Of a DNA stretch of 64,000 nucleotides, positions 1 to 11,689 are shown piece by piece. The stretch is from Xylona heveae TC161 (taxonomy: Eukaryota; Ascomycota; Xylonomycetes; Xylonales; Xylonaceae), in the NCBI RefSeq assembly GCF_001619985.1, contig NW_017264196.1, forward strand, positions 744,001-808,000. Direction: 5' to 3'. Both the position numbers and the translations under genes were made by a program. The notes under the pieces were generated by a model. It did no database searches. It worked only from the letters and a program-made list of their open reading frames with translations, and had not been told where the DNA came from. Each line of letters starts with the position of its first letter. The stretch's first letter is position 1.

Positions 1-1
1 C

Positions 2-2052
2 ACGTTCTTCAAAAATATTTCAAGCACTGCTTCCAATGCAGTGGCAGCTATAGGCAAGGCGAGGTTCGATTCACCTGCTCCCAGAGGAAATGGTTCACGG
101 CCTCCGAATGCTGCCCGCAGATCATCGTATCAACCATCGGCTAGTCAAGAGTCGGCTTTTCCGAGTGCCAGCCAGCAGAGTATGCGGAGCCTAGCATCGG
201 AAAATTCATTTGGTGGTACTCCGCACATGGATACTGCATATGCATCACAGAATGATACCTATATGACCAGTATACCGGACTTGCCAAGAGAAGCTGAACT
301 CATGGAACCACCGCGAAAGAGGATGCGCCCCATGTCAAGCCAGGAAACAGTCATGTCCGCCCCTGAAAGCATGTACGGCAGATCAATACGAGAAGAAACT
401 CCCACGGAACCGAACGAATCATTCGTCTATCATCAGCATGGTCATTATTTACCCACCTTGGAAGAAGTAGAAGAGGGCGCTGTAGGCTTACAGCCATTGC
501 CACAACCTTCGACAAGGGAAGAAGAAGAAAAGGTTCAGCTACTTACGTCCCTTTTCTTGGATCCTTCACAAACAGACTTTTCAACCCACCCTGCATTTCT
601 ACATCTTTCTGGTGAAGATTTGGATCTACCACTCGACTCTACTGCACATACAGCACTCCACTGGGCTGCGACGCTAGCTCGACTGCCTTTATTAAAGGCT
701 TTGATATCGAAAGGTGCTAGCATATATCGGACTAATGGTGGTGGGGAGACCGCTTTGATCAGAGCCTGTGTTGTCACCAACAATCTGGACCAGGGGAGCT
801 TTCCTGAACTGCTTGAACTATTGGGTCCAACCATTGAAATGCGAGATGGTCGTGGCCGAACTGTGCTACATCACATCGCTGTATCTTCTGCCGTCAAAGG
901 CCGAAGTGCGGCTAGCAAATATTATCTCGAATCCTTGTTAGAATTCGTGGTACGCCATGGTGGCAGTCATCAGCCAACTTCCTTTCACGGCGAAGGTTTT
1001 CAGGGCCTACCTGATACTGGCAAGACAATTGGGTTGGCTCGGTTCATGTCCGAAATTGTAAATGCACAGGACAAGTCCGGTGATACTGCGCTGAATCTAG
1101 CAGCCAGGGTTGGCAGCAGAAACATAATACATCAGCTACTCGAGGTAAACGCAGATGCGGGCATACCGAACCGCGGTGGTCTTCGGCCAATCGACTTTGG
1201 AATCGGCAGCGAGGCTCAAATTGGAGCATCGCAGGTTTCCGTTCAGGAACCTGCTGCATCTCAAGACAGGACAACCGTCAGCAAAGTAGTCGGGGAGACG
1301 AGTCGAGACATCATGTCATGTAAGCTACCCCTCTCTTTGTCCCTCTGAAAATATTTTATCTTGGGATTTATATTAATGCACCCTCAGCCATTTCCTCGTT
1401 GCTTGCGCAAACGGAAGAGCAATTCTCCAGCGAAATGCGAGCAAAGCAAGATCAAATCAACCAGGCGCACGCCAAACTTCGAGAGTGCTCTGCTATCCTT
1501 GGCGAAGAACGCCGAAACTTCGAGCTTCTGCAGCAAAAGGCCGCTGAAAGAACAGAGATGAAGCAAAAGATTCAGAACCTACGGCGCGCTGCTGAGGAGC
1601 AGAAGCTGAAAATGGCGCAATCTGGCATCGTCAATGGCGACTCCTCGCCTCCTCTTCATCTTGTCGTCGGCCATGCTGATGAAGGGAATGTTGTCAAGCT
1701 TGAGGAGGTCCCGGCTGATATTCTCAACGTTTCCGAGATATCACAACTGGATCACCAAAGCTTGGCATACTTGTCATCTTTACCGTCAGTGGACGTTCTG
1801 CAGGGTCGATTAGCGGCATATGTGGCAAATAACGCAAATCTCAGAGAGTATTCAAAGAAGCTAAAGAGCCAAAGTGGTGAGCTTGAGGAAAGATACCGTC
1901 GAGTCGTCAGTCTCTGTACTGGTGTAGCCGAGAATAGTGTGGAATCCCTCCTAGGAGGCTTGGTGGCCGCAGTGGAAAGCGAAGGCGGAGATATCGTCGA
2001 GGTCGGGCGTGTGCGAGACTTTTTACGAAAAGTGGAAGGTGTTGAAGGATAA
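2..2052 (+). CDS. mbp1: Mbp1/Res-type APSES transcription factor, 3' part (join 2..1319, 1388..2052)
   Basis: The reading frame is open to the left edge, so the N-terminal APSES DNA-binding domain lies outside the window; about 660 C-terminal residues are present. Visible parts are a Ser/Pro-rich linker with a basic PPRKRMRP stretch that could be a nuclear signal, ankyrin repeats (TALHWAA near residue 217, GRTVLHHIA near 283, DTALNLAARVG near 360), and a long C-terminal coiled coil from the second exon (EERRNFELLQQKAAERTE). A GTAAGC donor at 1320 and a CAG acceptor at 1387 bound a 68-nt intron; joining in phase 1 gives an open frame. Mbp1 is the DNA-binding subunit of the MBF G1/S regulator and pairs with Swi6; this architecture fits Mbp1/Res better than Swi6, although the missing N-terminus prevents proof. 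It converges with the dehydrogenase downstream. Confidence 0.85.
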
Positions 2053-2521
2053 GCACCCAGCAAAGTAAACCTGAAGTGACGGGTAAATACGAAGTATTGC
2101 GCGCGGGGGATCTATGATACTCCTTTTTTTTTTTTTTTTCTTGGGTTGATTGAAGGGGTTGGGGGGGGGTCTTCTTTGCTTAGCGGTCGTACATGGTTCA
2201 TTTCGTTCTTTTTTTATTCCCTCTATTGTATACAATATGCTTCGCTTCTGTAACTGGGTTGATACCTGGAGGCCATTACTTACGTAAACTGTACGCTCAA
2301 TTTTTTTAATTTTTTTTCCCCTCTCGCAAGGTCCTTTCCTTTGAATATTTATTGGTCAATCTGCATCACTGCATATCATCATGATGATGCATCAGAGCTT
2401 TACATTTATTCTACCTTTATCTAATCTCAAAGAATTTCTAATCAACTTGATCATCTAGTGACTAGTCTCAAATCGACCAGCTGAGATTGATATCTTGACA
2501 TTATTTCCCCACGGTCCTTTT
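2053..2521. other. Convergent spacer between mbp1 and the dehydrogenase
   Basis: This 469-bp stretch holds the 3' ends of two convergent genes. It contains a T17 run near 2123, a short G9 run near 2161 and AT-rich sequence. I see no gene in it. Confidence 0.6.
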
Positions 2522-3807
2522 TCACCATGGAACAATCTCCCCCGCGTATGCATTAATGCCTTCGTGATTTTCCCACCCAGGCACATGAATATTGTAGAAT
2601 TTCCCATTGTCCTCTTTCTGGACCCTGAAAACGATATTGAGCGTCGCTTCGGCACCAGTTTCTGGCGGCAGGTCCGCAATGGAACCGCCTAGGTCGGTTT
2701 TCAACCACTATGTAGAGTCAGCATTTCCGCATGATACTTACAACGTCCTTTCTCTGTTGAAACCAGCTTGATGTGTGAAAGGAAATTTTGATCTTTGTTT
2801 TGGGGATTTTTTTTTTTTTTTTTTTTTTCTGGGGGGAAGGGGGCAGGGGAGCCGCCGTTCGCGCCGCGCCGTGCAATGGAGGTTGAGAAAGGAAGAGGGG
2901 GGGGGAAGTGTTTGCTTACACCAGGAGAGATGGCCACGACCGTGAACCCCTTCTCCGCAAAGGAGTGTGCGTATTGATACGTCAACATGTTCAGACCCGT
3001 TTTGGATATCTTGTAGCCGTGGTATGGAAGGGGCGCGTATCGCTCCGCCATGCCGAACGATCCAACTGTGCTTGAGCTGTGACACCAGACCACGAACTCG
3101 TTAGTATACTTGGGTATATGCCAGAGCTATGCCAGAGAATTATTCCACCGAGGAGGAAATGAGTCGACACTTACATGTTGATAATCTTCTTCTGCTTTCC
3201 CTTTTCCAGGAGCGGAATAAAAGCGCGTGTGACATTATGCGTTCCCCCGATGTTTACATGGAGTACGTTATCAAGGTCGTCCCTTGTTTTTGTCTCTTCA
3301 GCATTTCAGACTCTCAAACGCTTTACTTGGGGAGAAGAAAGAGCTTCTAGGCCAATTGATCGTCTCTATCGATTTGGCATTTGGCTCAGGCGTGAACTTC
3401 CGAGTCTCTTCAAACTGAAATAAACTTTGGAGGAAGGCGAAGAGTAAGGCTGAGAAGGGAAAGAGGCAAATGTTTAAATGTTAAAATGCTTACATTTCCT
3501 GGATACCGTTGGGGCTATAGCTATGGATTGCGGCATTATTGACAAGTACATCCAGCCCTTTGCCGTGCAAGATATGCTCGGCCTCGGCGGCGGCTTTCTT
3601 GGTGCTGGTTACGTCTGTGATATCGAGCGCAACAAAGACAATCCGGCCGGCAGAACCATCGACGACTTTTTTTAATGCGGGAGTCTGTTGGCGTGCCGTA
3701 GCGATGATAGTCCCGACTTGCTCAGAGGGTTTGGATGATAGATGTTTCAGCATGGCGAGGCCGAGGCCGCGGCCGCGGGAGCAGCCGGTGATTAGGTAGG
3801 TAGTCAT
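2522..3807 (-). CDS. Short-chain dehydrogenase/reductase (exons 3494..3807, 3175..3282, 2920..3076, 2522..2707)
   Basis: A classical single-domain SDR oxidoreductase of 254 residues, probably cytosolic, substrate unknown. The N-terminus carries the dinucleotide-binding motif TGCSRGRGLG, followed by LDITD, the NNAA motif, and the catalytic serine and YxxxK pair (SSTVGSFGM then YKISK). The start is the ATG at 3807; a TTG three codons upstream is not used. Exons join with phases 2, 2 and 0. The third exon has a textbook TACTAAC branch point and CACAG acceptor, giving NISSTVGS, and the last junction gives SPGWLKTDLGG, the usual SDR end of the catalytic region. Introns 1 and 3 are about 210 nt, long for this locus. 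Intron 3 contains T22 and G-rich runs. Intron 1 holds a coding-like stretch, noted as a finding. Family assignment is firm; function is not known. Confidence 0.88.
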
Positions 3808-5078
3808 TTTCTGCAACGAGATTATTTTATTTTATTTTATATTTTTGTGTGTGCGAGATATAGAGAGAGGATTGCTCTGATCTCAGAGAACTGATATTTT
3901 ATTGTCTTCGATGAAGGGGATTCTCTATATATTTATATATAAATTGGGAGAGTGTTTACATGTGGAGGGGAGACGATGATTATCAATCCAATGTGCAGGC
4001 CGCTGAACGTTGCTTTTCTATTGGAACAAAGTGGATTGGTAAGAATAGAAGGAAGCTTAGCTGCCTCTCTCAATGCTTATACAAATGACAATATAATAAC
4101 TCGGGTTTCATTTCGTTGCTTATGCCATCTCTTGCGACCTCTGCTCGTATGATGTGTCTGGAGAGTAGGAACCATGTTACTTGATATAGTTTAGCGCCCT
4201 GTCGTCCTGCGGCGTAGGGAAGCGGACGCAATCCCCGCTGGTAGAGCTTTGGCTTATGAATCCAATTTCAAGGGTCTTCGTTCGGCCAAGACGGTCAAAG
4301 TGTGAGTGATTTTAGGTAATATATATATATTGGAATGTACTGCAGTATTGAGATGGTCTGTAATGATGAACATGCATTTTATGTAGTGGGATCAAGGCTC
4401 TGAGTGGTGAGTACATTTAGAGATTCTAAAAGGACATTATACATTCGACATTCAACAGCCGTGATTTAGATAGGTTTTGAAGGTGTATAATTCAATCTGC
4501 TTGTAGACATGTCAATATATGCCTACGAATGTGTATATAGATGATTTACCAGCGGACCACACACAGTAATGTTGGAAGGTTGCAAATCTGAGGGAAATTT
4601 TATGCCAATATTATTTCTGGAATTGTTTTGCTTGATTTATTTGAATTTTCTGACATAAAAAAAAACACTGATGAATTAAAAATAAAATTAAAAATAAAAG
4701 GATGTTTCCCAATACTGAAAATATCAATATAAAAACTTAATGAAAGATAATCAAAGGGTGCAACGAGCATGTGCTTGTTGTTGACTTGGGAACGACCGGT
4801 CTGGTCTTGCTCCATCAGATAGAGTTGGCGCTACGCTCGGATGTGACGTCGGTTGACTTGGGTATCTAGAGCTTGTTTTGCGACCCCAGTTTCGACGCAT
4901 ACTGCATCAACTCTCCGCACAAGACACAGGTTATCCTCATCTAAATCACATCCAGTTATTTAAAGGAGAGGATCATATATCATTTAATATTTTAATTGCA
5001 TGGGCAGCAATGGTTTATGGCTTATTAAACAGATTGCATTCTTGAAGGCTAGACAACTATCGAAGAAGTCCACCTACA
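3808..5078. other. Intergenic, divergent promoters of the SDR and PTEN genes
   Basis: About 1.27 kb of AT-rich sequence between two divergently transcribed genes. It holds short AT microsatellites (near 3928-3945 and 4320-4332) and many in-frame stops. I see no gene here. A tRNA-like fragment near 4240 was rejected. Confidence 0.55.
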
Positions 5079-6867
5079 ATGGTCCGTCCTTCACCGTCTA
5101 CAATCCAACTTCCTGTTCTTCAAATATAGTATCGTTGAGCTCACATTTCTTGGCACCGTAGGCTTCTATTCTTCGCCAGATCGTGGCAGGTCCGCGGGCA
5201 CCACATCCAGAAGCTGGCCTTGATCTCTGTTACGTCACAGAAAGGAGTAGGTTGATGGTCCCGTCGCAGCTTTGGCTCTACTGACAGGTGCCGCGACAGT
5301 CGTTGCAACCTCGGGCCCTTCATCAACATATCCTCAGCGCGCATATAGAAATCCAACAGACTCGCTTGTCAAATTTCTCGACTACAAGCACGGTAAAGAA
5401 TGGGCGATATGGGAATTCCGCGCAGAAGGGACAGGCTATCCTGATTCAGAAGTGTACAATCGAGTATGGCATTATCCGTGGCCGGACCACCACCCACCTC
5501 CGTTTGCTTTGATACCGAATATCATGGCTTCGATGCGAAATTGGCTCAAGGAGGACAAAGGCCGTGTGGTTGTGGTTCACTGCAAAGCGGGCAAGGGACG
5601 AAGCGGGACAGTCGCGTGTTCCTATCTCATAAGCGAAGAAGGGTGGGAGAAAGAAGAGGCGTTGAAGAGATTCACCGAGAGACGGATGCGCTTTGGCTTT
5701 GGTGAAGGCGTTTCCATTCCAAGCCAACTTCGATGGGTCGGTTACGTCGAGCGCTGGGCCAGACATGGAAAACACTATATTGAGCGAAAAGTCGAAGTAT
5801 GCGAGCTGCATGTGTATGGGCTTAGGGAAGGGGTTAAGATTTCCGTCGAGGGCTACGTTGACGATGGCCGTACAATCAAGCAATTTCACACCTTCAACCG
5901 GGATGAGCGCCAGGTGGTCAAGGGGAAAAGCAAGAAAAGTTCAGCAATTGCTGATCTCGTCACCGAGGTTATGAGGTGGAACCAAGCAAAGAAACAACCC
6001 GAACAGACCAAATCAGCGGATGCATCAGAGTCTGATAACGAGGTTAAGGGGGTCTCCCCAGCCAATGACAACGAGACCGGCGGAGGTTGTATGGATGTCA
6101 TATTCCGACCCAAAGAGCCTGTTGTGCTTCCTACCAGCGACATCAACATTGACTTTGAGCGACGCAACAAGGCCAGCTACGGTTTGACCATGGTCACTGC
6201 AGTGGCTCATGTCTGGTTCAATGCCTTTTTCGAGGGCAATGGACCAGAGAACGCCGGGAGTGCAGATGATTCCGGCATTTTTGAGATTGAGTGGGACAAG
6301 ATGGATGGTATCAAGGGCAGCAGTCAAAAGGGAATTCGAGCATTCGATAAGATCTCCGTGGTCTGGAAGGCAGTGGAGAGAGGCGAAGCAGCCGGAGCTC
6401 CTGTCGAGATTAACGAGCCTGGCGAGGGAGAGGAGGTAAAGCAGATGCAAGCTGCTGATTGGAGAGGAGCAAATGAGGAGCGTTCAGGTCTTGGAAAGGA
6501 ATTGGGTCTCCGCACTGCGAGCCCGGCTGTCAGTGCAGATGTCAGCAAGGCCAGTAGTATCAAGAGTGTCTCATCGACAAAGGCCCGAGAGCAGCCTGTT
6601 CGTGGCAAACAAGGCGAGAACGCGAGAATGGTGACAGATCATCGCAAGTTAGCTGGGGAACACATGTCGGATTCCCAGCCTGACCTTTCTGCGACCCCGG
6701 GAGCAAGCTGTGCGCAACAGGCCTTTGTTTCCACCGAAAGAACCGAGTCTCCATTAGCTGATGAAAGTGCGCCAGACGAACCTTCTACCAGCATCAAACC
6801 GAAAAGTAAAACGACTGATTTGGGAGATCTCGCTGAACAAGAACAACAGAGCCAGACCAAACACTAG
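5079..6867 (+). CDS. tep1: PTEN-type phosphatidylinositol-3-phosphatase (join 5079..5081?, 5162..5246, 5300..6867)
   Basis: Dual-specificity lipid phosphatase of the PTEN/Tep1 family, which removes the 3-phosphate of phosphoinositides. The P-loop HCKAGKGRSG begins at residue 123 in this model, as in human PTEN; fungal Ser replaces the usual Thr at the ninth position. A C2-like region follows (about residues 170-390) and then a long low-complexity Ser/Glu tail, total about 551 residues. The N-terminus LRQIVAGPR, LDLCYVTER, IVATSGPS is typical. It is assembled from exon 5162..5246 and a 53-nt intron (donor GTAGGT, branch CTGAC, acceptor GACAG), which restores phase. The exon before it is preceded by TAG instead of ATG, so the start must come from upstream. 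The best candidate is ATG 5079-5081 followed at once by a GTCCGT donor, so the first coding exon would be a bare ATG. That start is uncertain; the rest is firm. Confidence 0.88.
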
Positions 6868-8363
6868 TGTCATTAGAATCTAGGTAGCTACTCATACCCT
6901 GCAACGCACATCTCGTTTTGCAGGGCTTTTTTTGATTTTCGACAGTTTGAGATATCAGAAAATACCCTTGTATACTAGTTTTGCATAGATTCTTCAATTC
7001 TTCTATGGCTAATTTGAAATTAGGCTCCATGGGTATATTATTTTCAGTTGTGACTCAAATACAAAATCTACGCCCGTGAGGGCGCGAGCAGTAATCATCG
7101 ACACTATTTTCAATCAAAATATTTGTCAAACGCGTGGGTTGTCGTTTTCTGTAGTTCGACAGTTATCACTACTCTACGGTTAAACTGTTTACTTGGGAGA
7201 TTGGATGAGTGCAGTGAGAGGAGGATGGTTGAGCGAACCAATCAAGGGTAAACGAGGAGGGAACCCCTTTGTGGGAAGAAGTGCCCCTAACTAAATTAGT
7301 CCACTGTAATCTGTAGTCCTGTAGATAATGAGCTGGAGGAACCGTGGATCTAGGGGGGATGGCGAGAAGGGGAGCGAGGAGGCAATCAAGGGAAGCGAGA
7401 CGAGACGAGGCGAGAACACGCGGGTAGCGGGTGAGGTACGGGGACGGGGAACAGCAGAAAAGGCAAATTACCTGGTAAGTTACTGCTAACTGTTATGGTT
7501 GGCCCGCAAAGTTACTCGCTCGCCCTGGGCCCAAGTTGGATCGGCCGGTTGGCCGTCTCATGTCTCGATCCCCTTCCCACCCACCATATCCTCCCCCCCC
7601 ATGACAAAACACACTTCATTATCCACGTCGTCGGTTGTCGTCGTGGTCCCTTGAACGTCCTTCCCTCCATTCGCTCACCATCTCTTCTCTCTACAACTTC
7701 AATGTTTGCCTGTGCCATCTAATTTAATATCTCCCACCTCGCTACGGTAAGTCTCAACGTTTTTCTGCTGTTGACTCCGCGTCGGATCGTGTACCACACG
7801 GGGTACCCCGTTCTCAATCGGGTGTTTTGGGGGAAGCGTTTACCACCCCTGCAAGCTTTCGGGAGACCCCTTTTTGTGGCTCGCACCTCGCAACCTCCAA
7901 CTTCAGACGCTCTGCAACACCACAATTCGTCGTTCGCTCGTTTTCTGACTCTCGTTTTCGCCTCATTTTCAAGGTCATTTCGATTTATTTTCCATTCGAA
8001 TCAAATCTACCTTCATCTCTAGCGGCTTTCAAAAAATATATTTGATTTCTTCTCCTCCCCTTTTTTTTGTGAGTCGCGTCTCTCGTCTCTTATCCTACAA
8101 TGTCACATTCGTGTGTGTGTCAATGAGTGTTGAGAAGGATTTCAAGGCACATCTCTGTGGCTCAATCTTTTACAACACCAGTCCCTGAAAGTACATCAGG
8201 TCTGCATCATTGGCTTGTTTTGTGGAGAAATCTGCTCGATCATCATATGCGGAAGGCATAGAGGACTAACGAATTCGTGCCTGCCTGATTCCGTGCAGAT
8301 TAGGAACGGACATATTTCATAGATCGCACTTACCTCGAATTCGCAGCTTCTCGCACCGGCTCC
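6868..8363. other. Intergenic and probable long septin leader
   Basis: About 1.5 kb between tandem plus-strand genes. The right half is CT-rich with several GTAAGT or GTGAGT motifs (for example near 7747), as expected of a transcribed leader that may contain a 5' UTR intron. A purine-rich block lies near 7330-7460. I see no coding sequence that I can support. Confidence 0.45.
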
Positions 8364-10243
8364 ATGGGTAAGTCAGCCCACTTCCTCCGGCACCTCGACC
8401 GCGATGGGGCAGGGGATGGGTTCGACCGGTGTTGCTCTCCGTCCAAATTGCATCACAAGCGTGAATCGCCAAAGATGCCTCCGAGTTACAAGACACGCCC
8501 GGTGCCCAATACTCCTAGCGGAAAGAGACTGAGAATCCTCGTTCCGTCAACTCCCCCCGCACGCCTCGACCTCCCTTCCGTCTCGTCTTTGCCTCCCATC
8601 AGGGTCGTCCCGCAAGACAGTTTGGCTAACATTGAGTGCGCGAGTCCAGCGACCAACGGCTTCGTCCCGCCGGGCTCCGCAGCACGAGCTTCACCTGCAC
8701 CGCAGCCCCAGGCCCAACCTTCCCCCCAACCCAATGGAAAGCCCGCTTCCACCCATTCGGAGAGAGCTCCTTCGGTCTCCACTGCGCAAAGCTCCATTCC
8801 CCAGACCGTCTCCAACAAAGACCCCAAATTGGCGGCCCAGGCGGCCAGCGATATGCGCAACATTGTTCGGAGAAAGTTGACGGGATACGTGGGATTTGCC
8901 AATCTGCCCAATCAGTGGCACCGAAAGAGTGTGCGAAAAGGATTCAATTTCAACGTCATGGTCGTCGGTACGTGCTTCTCCCCGCCCCTTCTCCTCTTTT
9001 CTCTCGTTCTCCTTTGGCCACCAGCCGGTATACTGCACACCCGACTGACGCTTCCTGTGTCCAGGTGAATCCGGCCTCGGAAAGTCTACGCTCGTTAACA
9101 CTTTGTTCAACACTTCGTTGTATCCGCCCAAGGAGCGCAAGGCCCCCAGTCTCGACATCATCCCCAAAACCGTCGCGATTCAGTCCATTAGCGCCGATAT
9201 TGAAGAGAACGGAGTTCGTCTCCGGTTGACCGTCGTCGACACCCCTGGATTTGGTGACTTTGTAAACAATGACGAATCATGGCGCCCCATTGTTGAAAAC
9301 ATTGAGCAACGTTTCGATGCGTACCTTGATGCCGAAAACAAGCTGAACCGCGTCAACGTCATTGACAACCGCATTCACGCTTGCGTCTACTTTATCCAAC
9401 CTACTGGCCATTCGCTCAAGCCGCTGGACATTGAGGTCATGAAGCGGCTGCACACCAAGGTCAACCTGATCCCGGTGATTGCCAAATCCGACACATTGAC
9501 TGACGAGGAGATTGTCCTCTTCAAGCAAAGAGTGCGTGTCTTTCCTCCTTTTGTGCTCGTGACCCCATTTTTCCATTGTCAAATTGCTAACTTTGAATGC
9601 GGCGCAGATTCTTGCAGATATCCAGCATCATTCGATTCAAATCTTTGAGGGACCGCGCTATGAATTGGATGATGAGGAAACTATTGCGGAGAACAATGAG
9701 ATTCTGTCCAAGGTTCCATTTGCTGTCGTGGGCGCCAATAGTGAGGTCACCAATGCGGATGGCCGCCGGGTCCGTGGTCGTCGATACCCGTGGGGTGTGA
9801 TTGAAGTCGATAATGAGGACCATTGTGACTTTGTCAAGTTGCGTCAAATGCTCATTCGCACTCACATGGAGGAGCTCAAGGAACACACCAACAACTCCCT
9901 TTATGAGAACTACCGTTCTGACAAGCTTACTGCAATGGGTGTGGCTCAGGATCCAAGCGTCTTCAAGGAGGTCAACCCGGCGGTGAAGCACGAAGAGGAA
10001 CGCTCTTTGCACGAGCAGAAACTCGCCAAGATGGAAGCCGAAATGAAGATGGTTTTCCAACAAAAGGTTGCCGAGAAGGAGAGCAAACTGAAGCAGAGCG
10101 AAGAAGAATTGTATGCCCGGCATCGCGAGATGAAGGAGCAGCTCGAAAGACAGCGTGCCGAGCTCGAAGAGAAGAAGGGTCGCATCGAGAGTGGCAGGCC
10201 TTTGGAAGAGAAGGGCAAGAGAAAGGGTTTCTCTCTGCGTTGA
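8364..10243 (+). CDS. aspB: Septin, AspB/Cdc3 class (join 8364..8967 or 8475..8967, 9065..9531, 9608..10243)
   Basis: A septin GTPase, a filament-forming protein of septa and hyphal tips. The P-loop GESGLGKS is created exactly by splicing (GTACGT donor at 8968, CCAG acceptor at 9064). It is followed by DTPGFGD (G3), AKSD (G4, Ser where AKAD is usual) and the septin-unique element around [11 protein letters not shown] long charged C-terminal coiled coil (roughly the last 90 residues) ends in KGFSLR. The second intron (9532..9607) is phase 0. Two in-frame starts exist. ATG 8475 gives 531 residues. ATG 8364 gives 568, but it is immediately followed by a perfect GTAAGT donor that could remove part of the extension. 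The Pro/Ser-rich N-terminal extension and coiled coil point to the Cdc3/AspB class rather than Cdc10. Confidence 0.92.
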
Positions 10244-11689
10244 GCTTGCTTCGCCAGGGACCGCACGTCGTTTGTTGGGAGCAGAATTGTCGTGTATTTG
10301 GGATGTATTTATCATTGTGTCACATCTTGTCGATGCGGCCAACGGTCCTTTTGCTCCACTTTTTTTTTTTTTCTTTTACTTCCTTACCCTTTTTTTCTGT
10401 TCACTTTCAAAGTATCTCCTATTAATTATTCAGGCCTAGCATTTGCGGCGAGCGCAAGGGCGGCAGATATAATTTTGAAGGGGGACAATGGGAACGCTGG
10501 GCGAACCAACACCACGTTCAGTTAGCACGTTTGAGGACGGTAAATTGCTTCGGTCTTGTATTACGGAAACAACTTCCCCCCACGAGCGCTCCTTATCTTG
10601 ATATCTCTTTTAGTTTTTGATCCGTTGCTCTATTTCACCTTGGCTCCGGCTGTTATTTTATCACGGGATGATTGCACGTACGTGGTCGTCCACACTTTAA
10701 ATGCACAGATTTATTTATCTTATTTTCAAAAGGATGTCTCCGGTTCTAGACGTATCTCACGTGTCACACTGTTCACACCCCGCAGACATACAGGCATTTC
10801 AATGCCCTTCTCAGCCACTTCCAAAAATACTGGCTTGTCAAGTCCACGTCCACATGCTTGGTTCAAAATTGTGGAGCGATAGACAATTCAGGGTCATGTA
10901 CGAAGGTTCTGTGTACTATTGTGTGTGTGGCTTGACAATTGCTGGCCTGGACGGCGCCAGTTGGGTGGATCAGCAATGTCGTCACTGGAACCGAGGCAGA
11001 GGCCATCATCAGCAAAAGCAGCAGTTTCCCTGTGGTAATCCTGCTACGTTATCGGTTTGGTTCCGGTTTAGCCAAGCGGGGGACTCGGGACGTGGCTGCC
11101 TGCTTTGGCTTGTGTTCTTGTTCGTTTAAGTCACTGTTGCTCATTTTTCGCTGTAAATCAAGTCGTCACTTAGGGAAGAGGTACTGGGGCTAAAAGTAAC
11201 TTGGGACCCCCCAATCCGAAGGACCCCCAAAACCTGTCCTCATAAACACCCCAAAGACCCTCCTCGATCGTCATTTTTACCCTTGCGTAATAGGCACACG
11301 ACGACTGGTAAGTCCGTTGCTCTTGCAGCATTCTCCTTTCTACCTCTTCTACGCCTGAGAAAGAGAAAATCTCAACTGTTCTTCCTTTTGCGCCTCTTCT
11401 TACATTGTGCTGCACTTCACTGTACGGTACTGCATACCCCTACCCTGAGCCTCGAAGCTTCCACCTGAGCTACTGTGGGCAGTCTAGCACCAAGACCCAT
11501 GCTTCGCCTTAGATAATTAACGAGATCTCTCTCAGCCCCAACCACCACCTTTCCGATCCCGACTGCCAAGCTGAACGAGGCATTCTCGCCCCCTTCGATT
11601 TTCGCCGCTTTATAAGATATACCGATATCGTGAGCTTCCGCAACCTGTTCAGCACAGCTTGAGCGCCCAAAAGCTCCTCCCTACAAACA
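10244..11689. other. Intergenic, 3' of septin and 5' of the Pom33-like gene
   Basis: About 1.45 kb. T-rich runs near 10362-10400 probably belong to the septin 3' UTR. CT-rich sequence from about 11220 to 11690 looks like the promoter and leader of the next gene. Open frames of up to 142 codons occur near 10.7-11.1 kb but show no recognisable protein. Confidence 0.5.

Noticed and set aside
4236-4290. tRNA-like fragment (GGTAGAGC, then a possible anticodon arm around TTATGAA)
   Set aside because: No matching D-stem 5' half, no T-arm GTTCGANNC at the right distance and no acceptor stem, so not a tRNA.
10701-11129. 142-codon plus-strand open frame between septin and Pom33-like genes
   Set aside because: Composition rich in Cys/Trp/His with no domain; probably untranslated leader or spacer.
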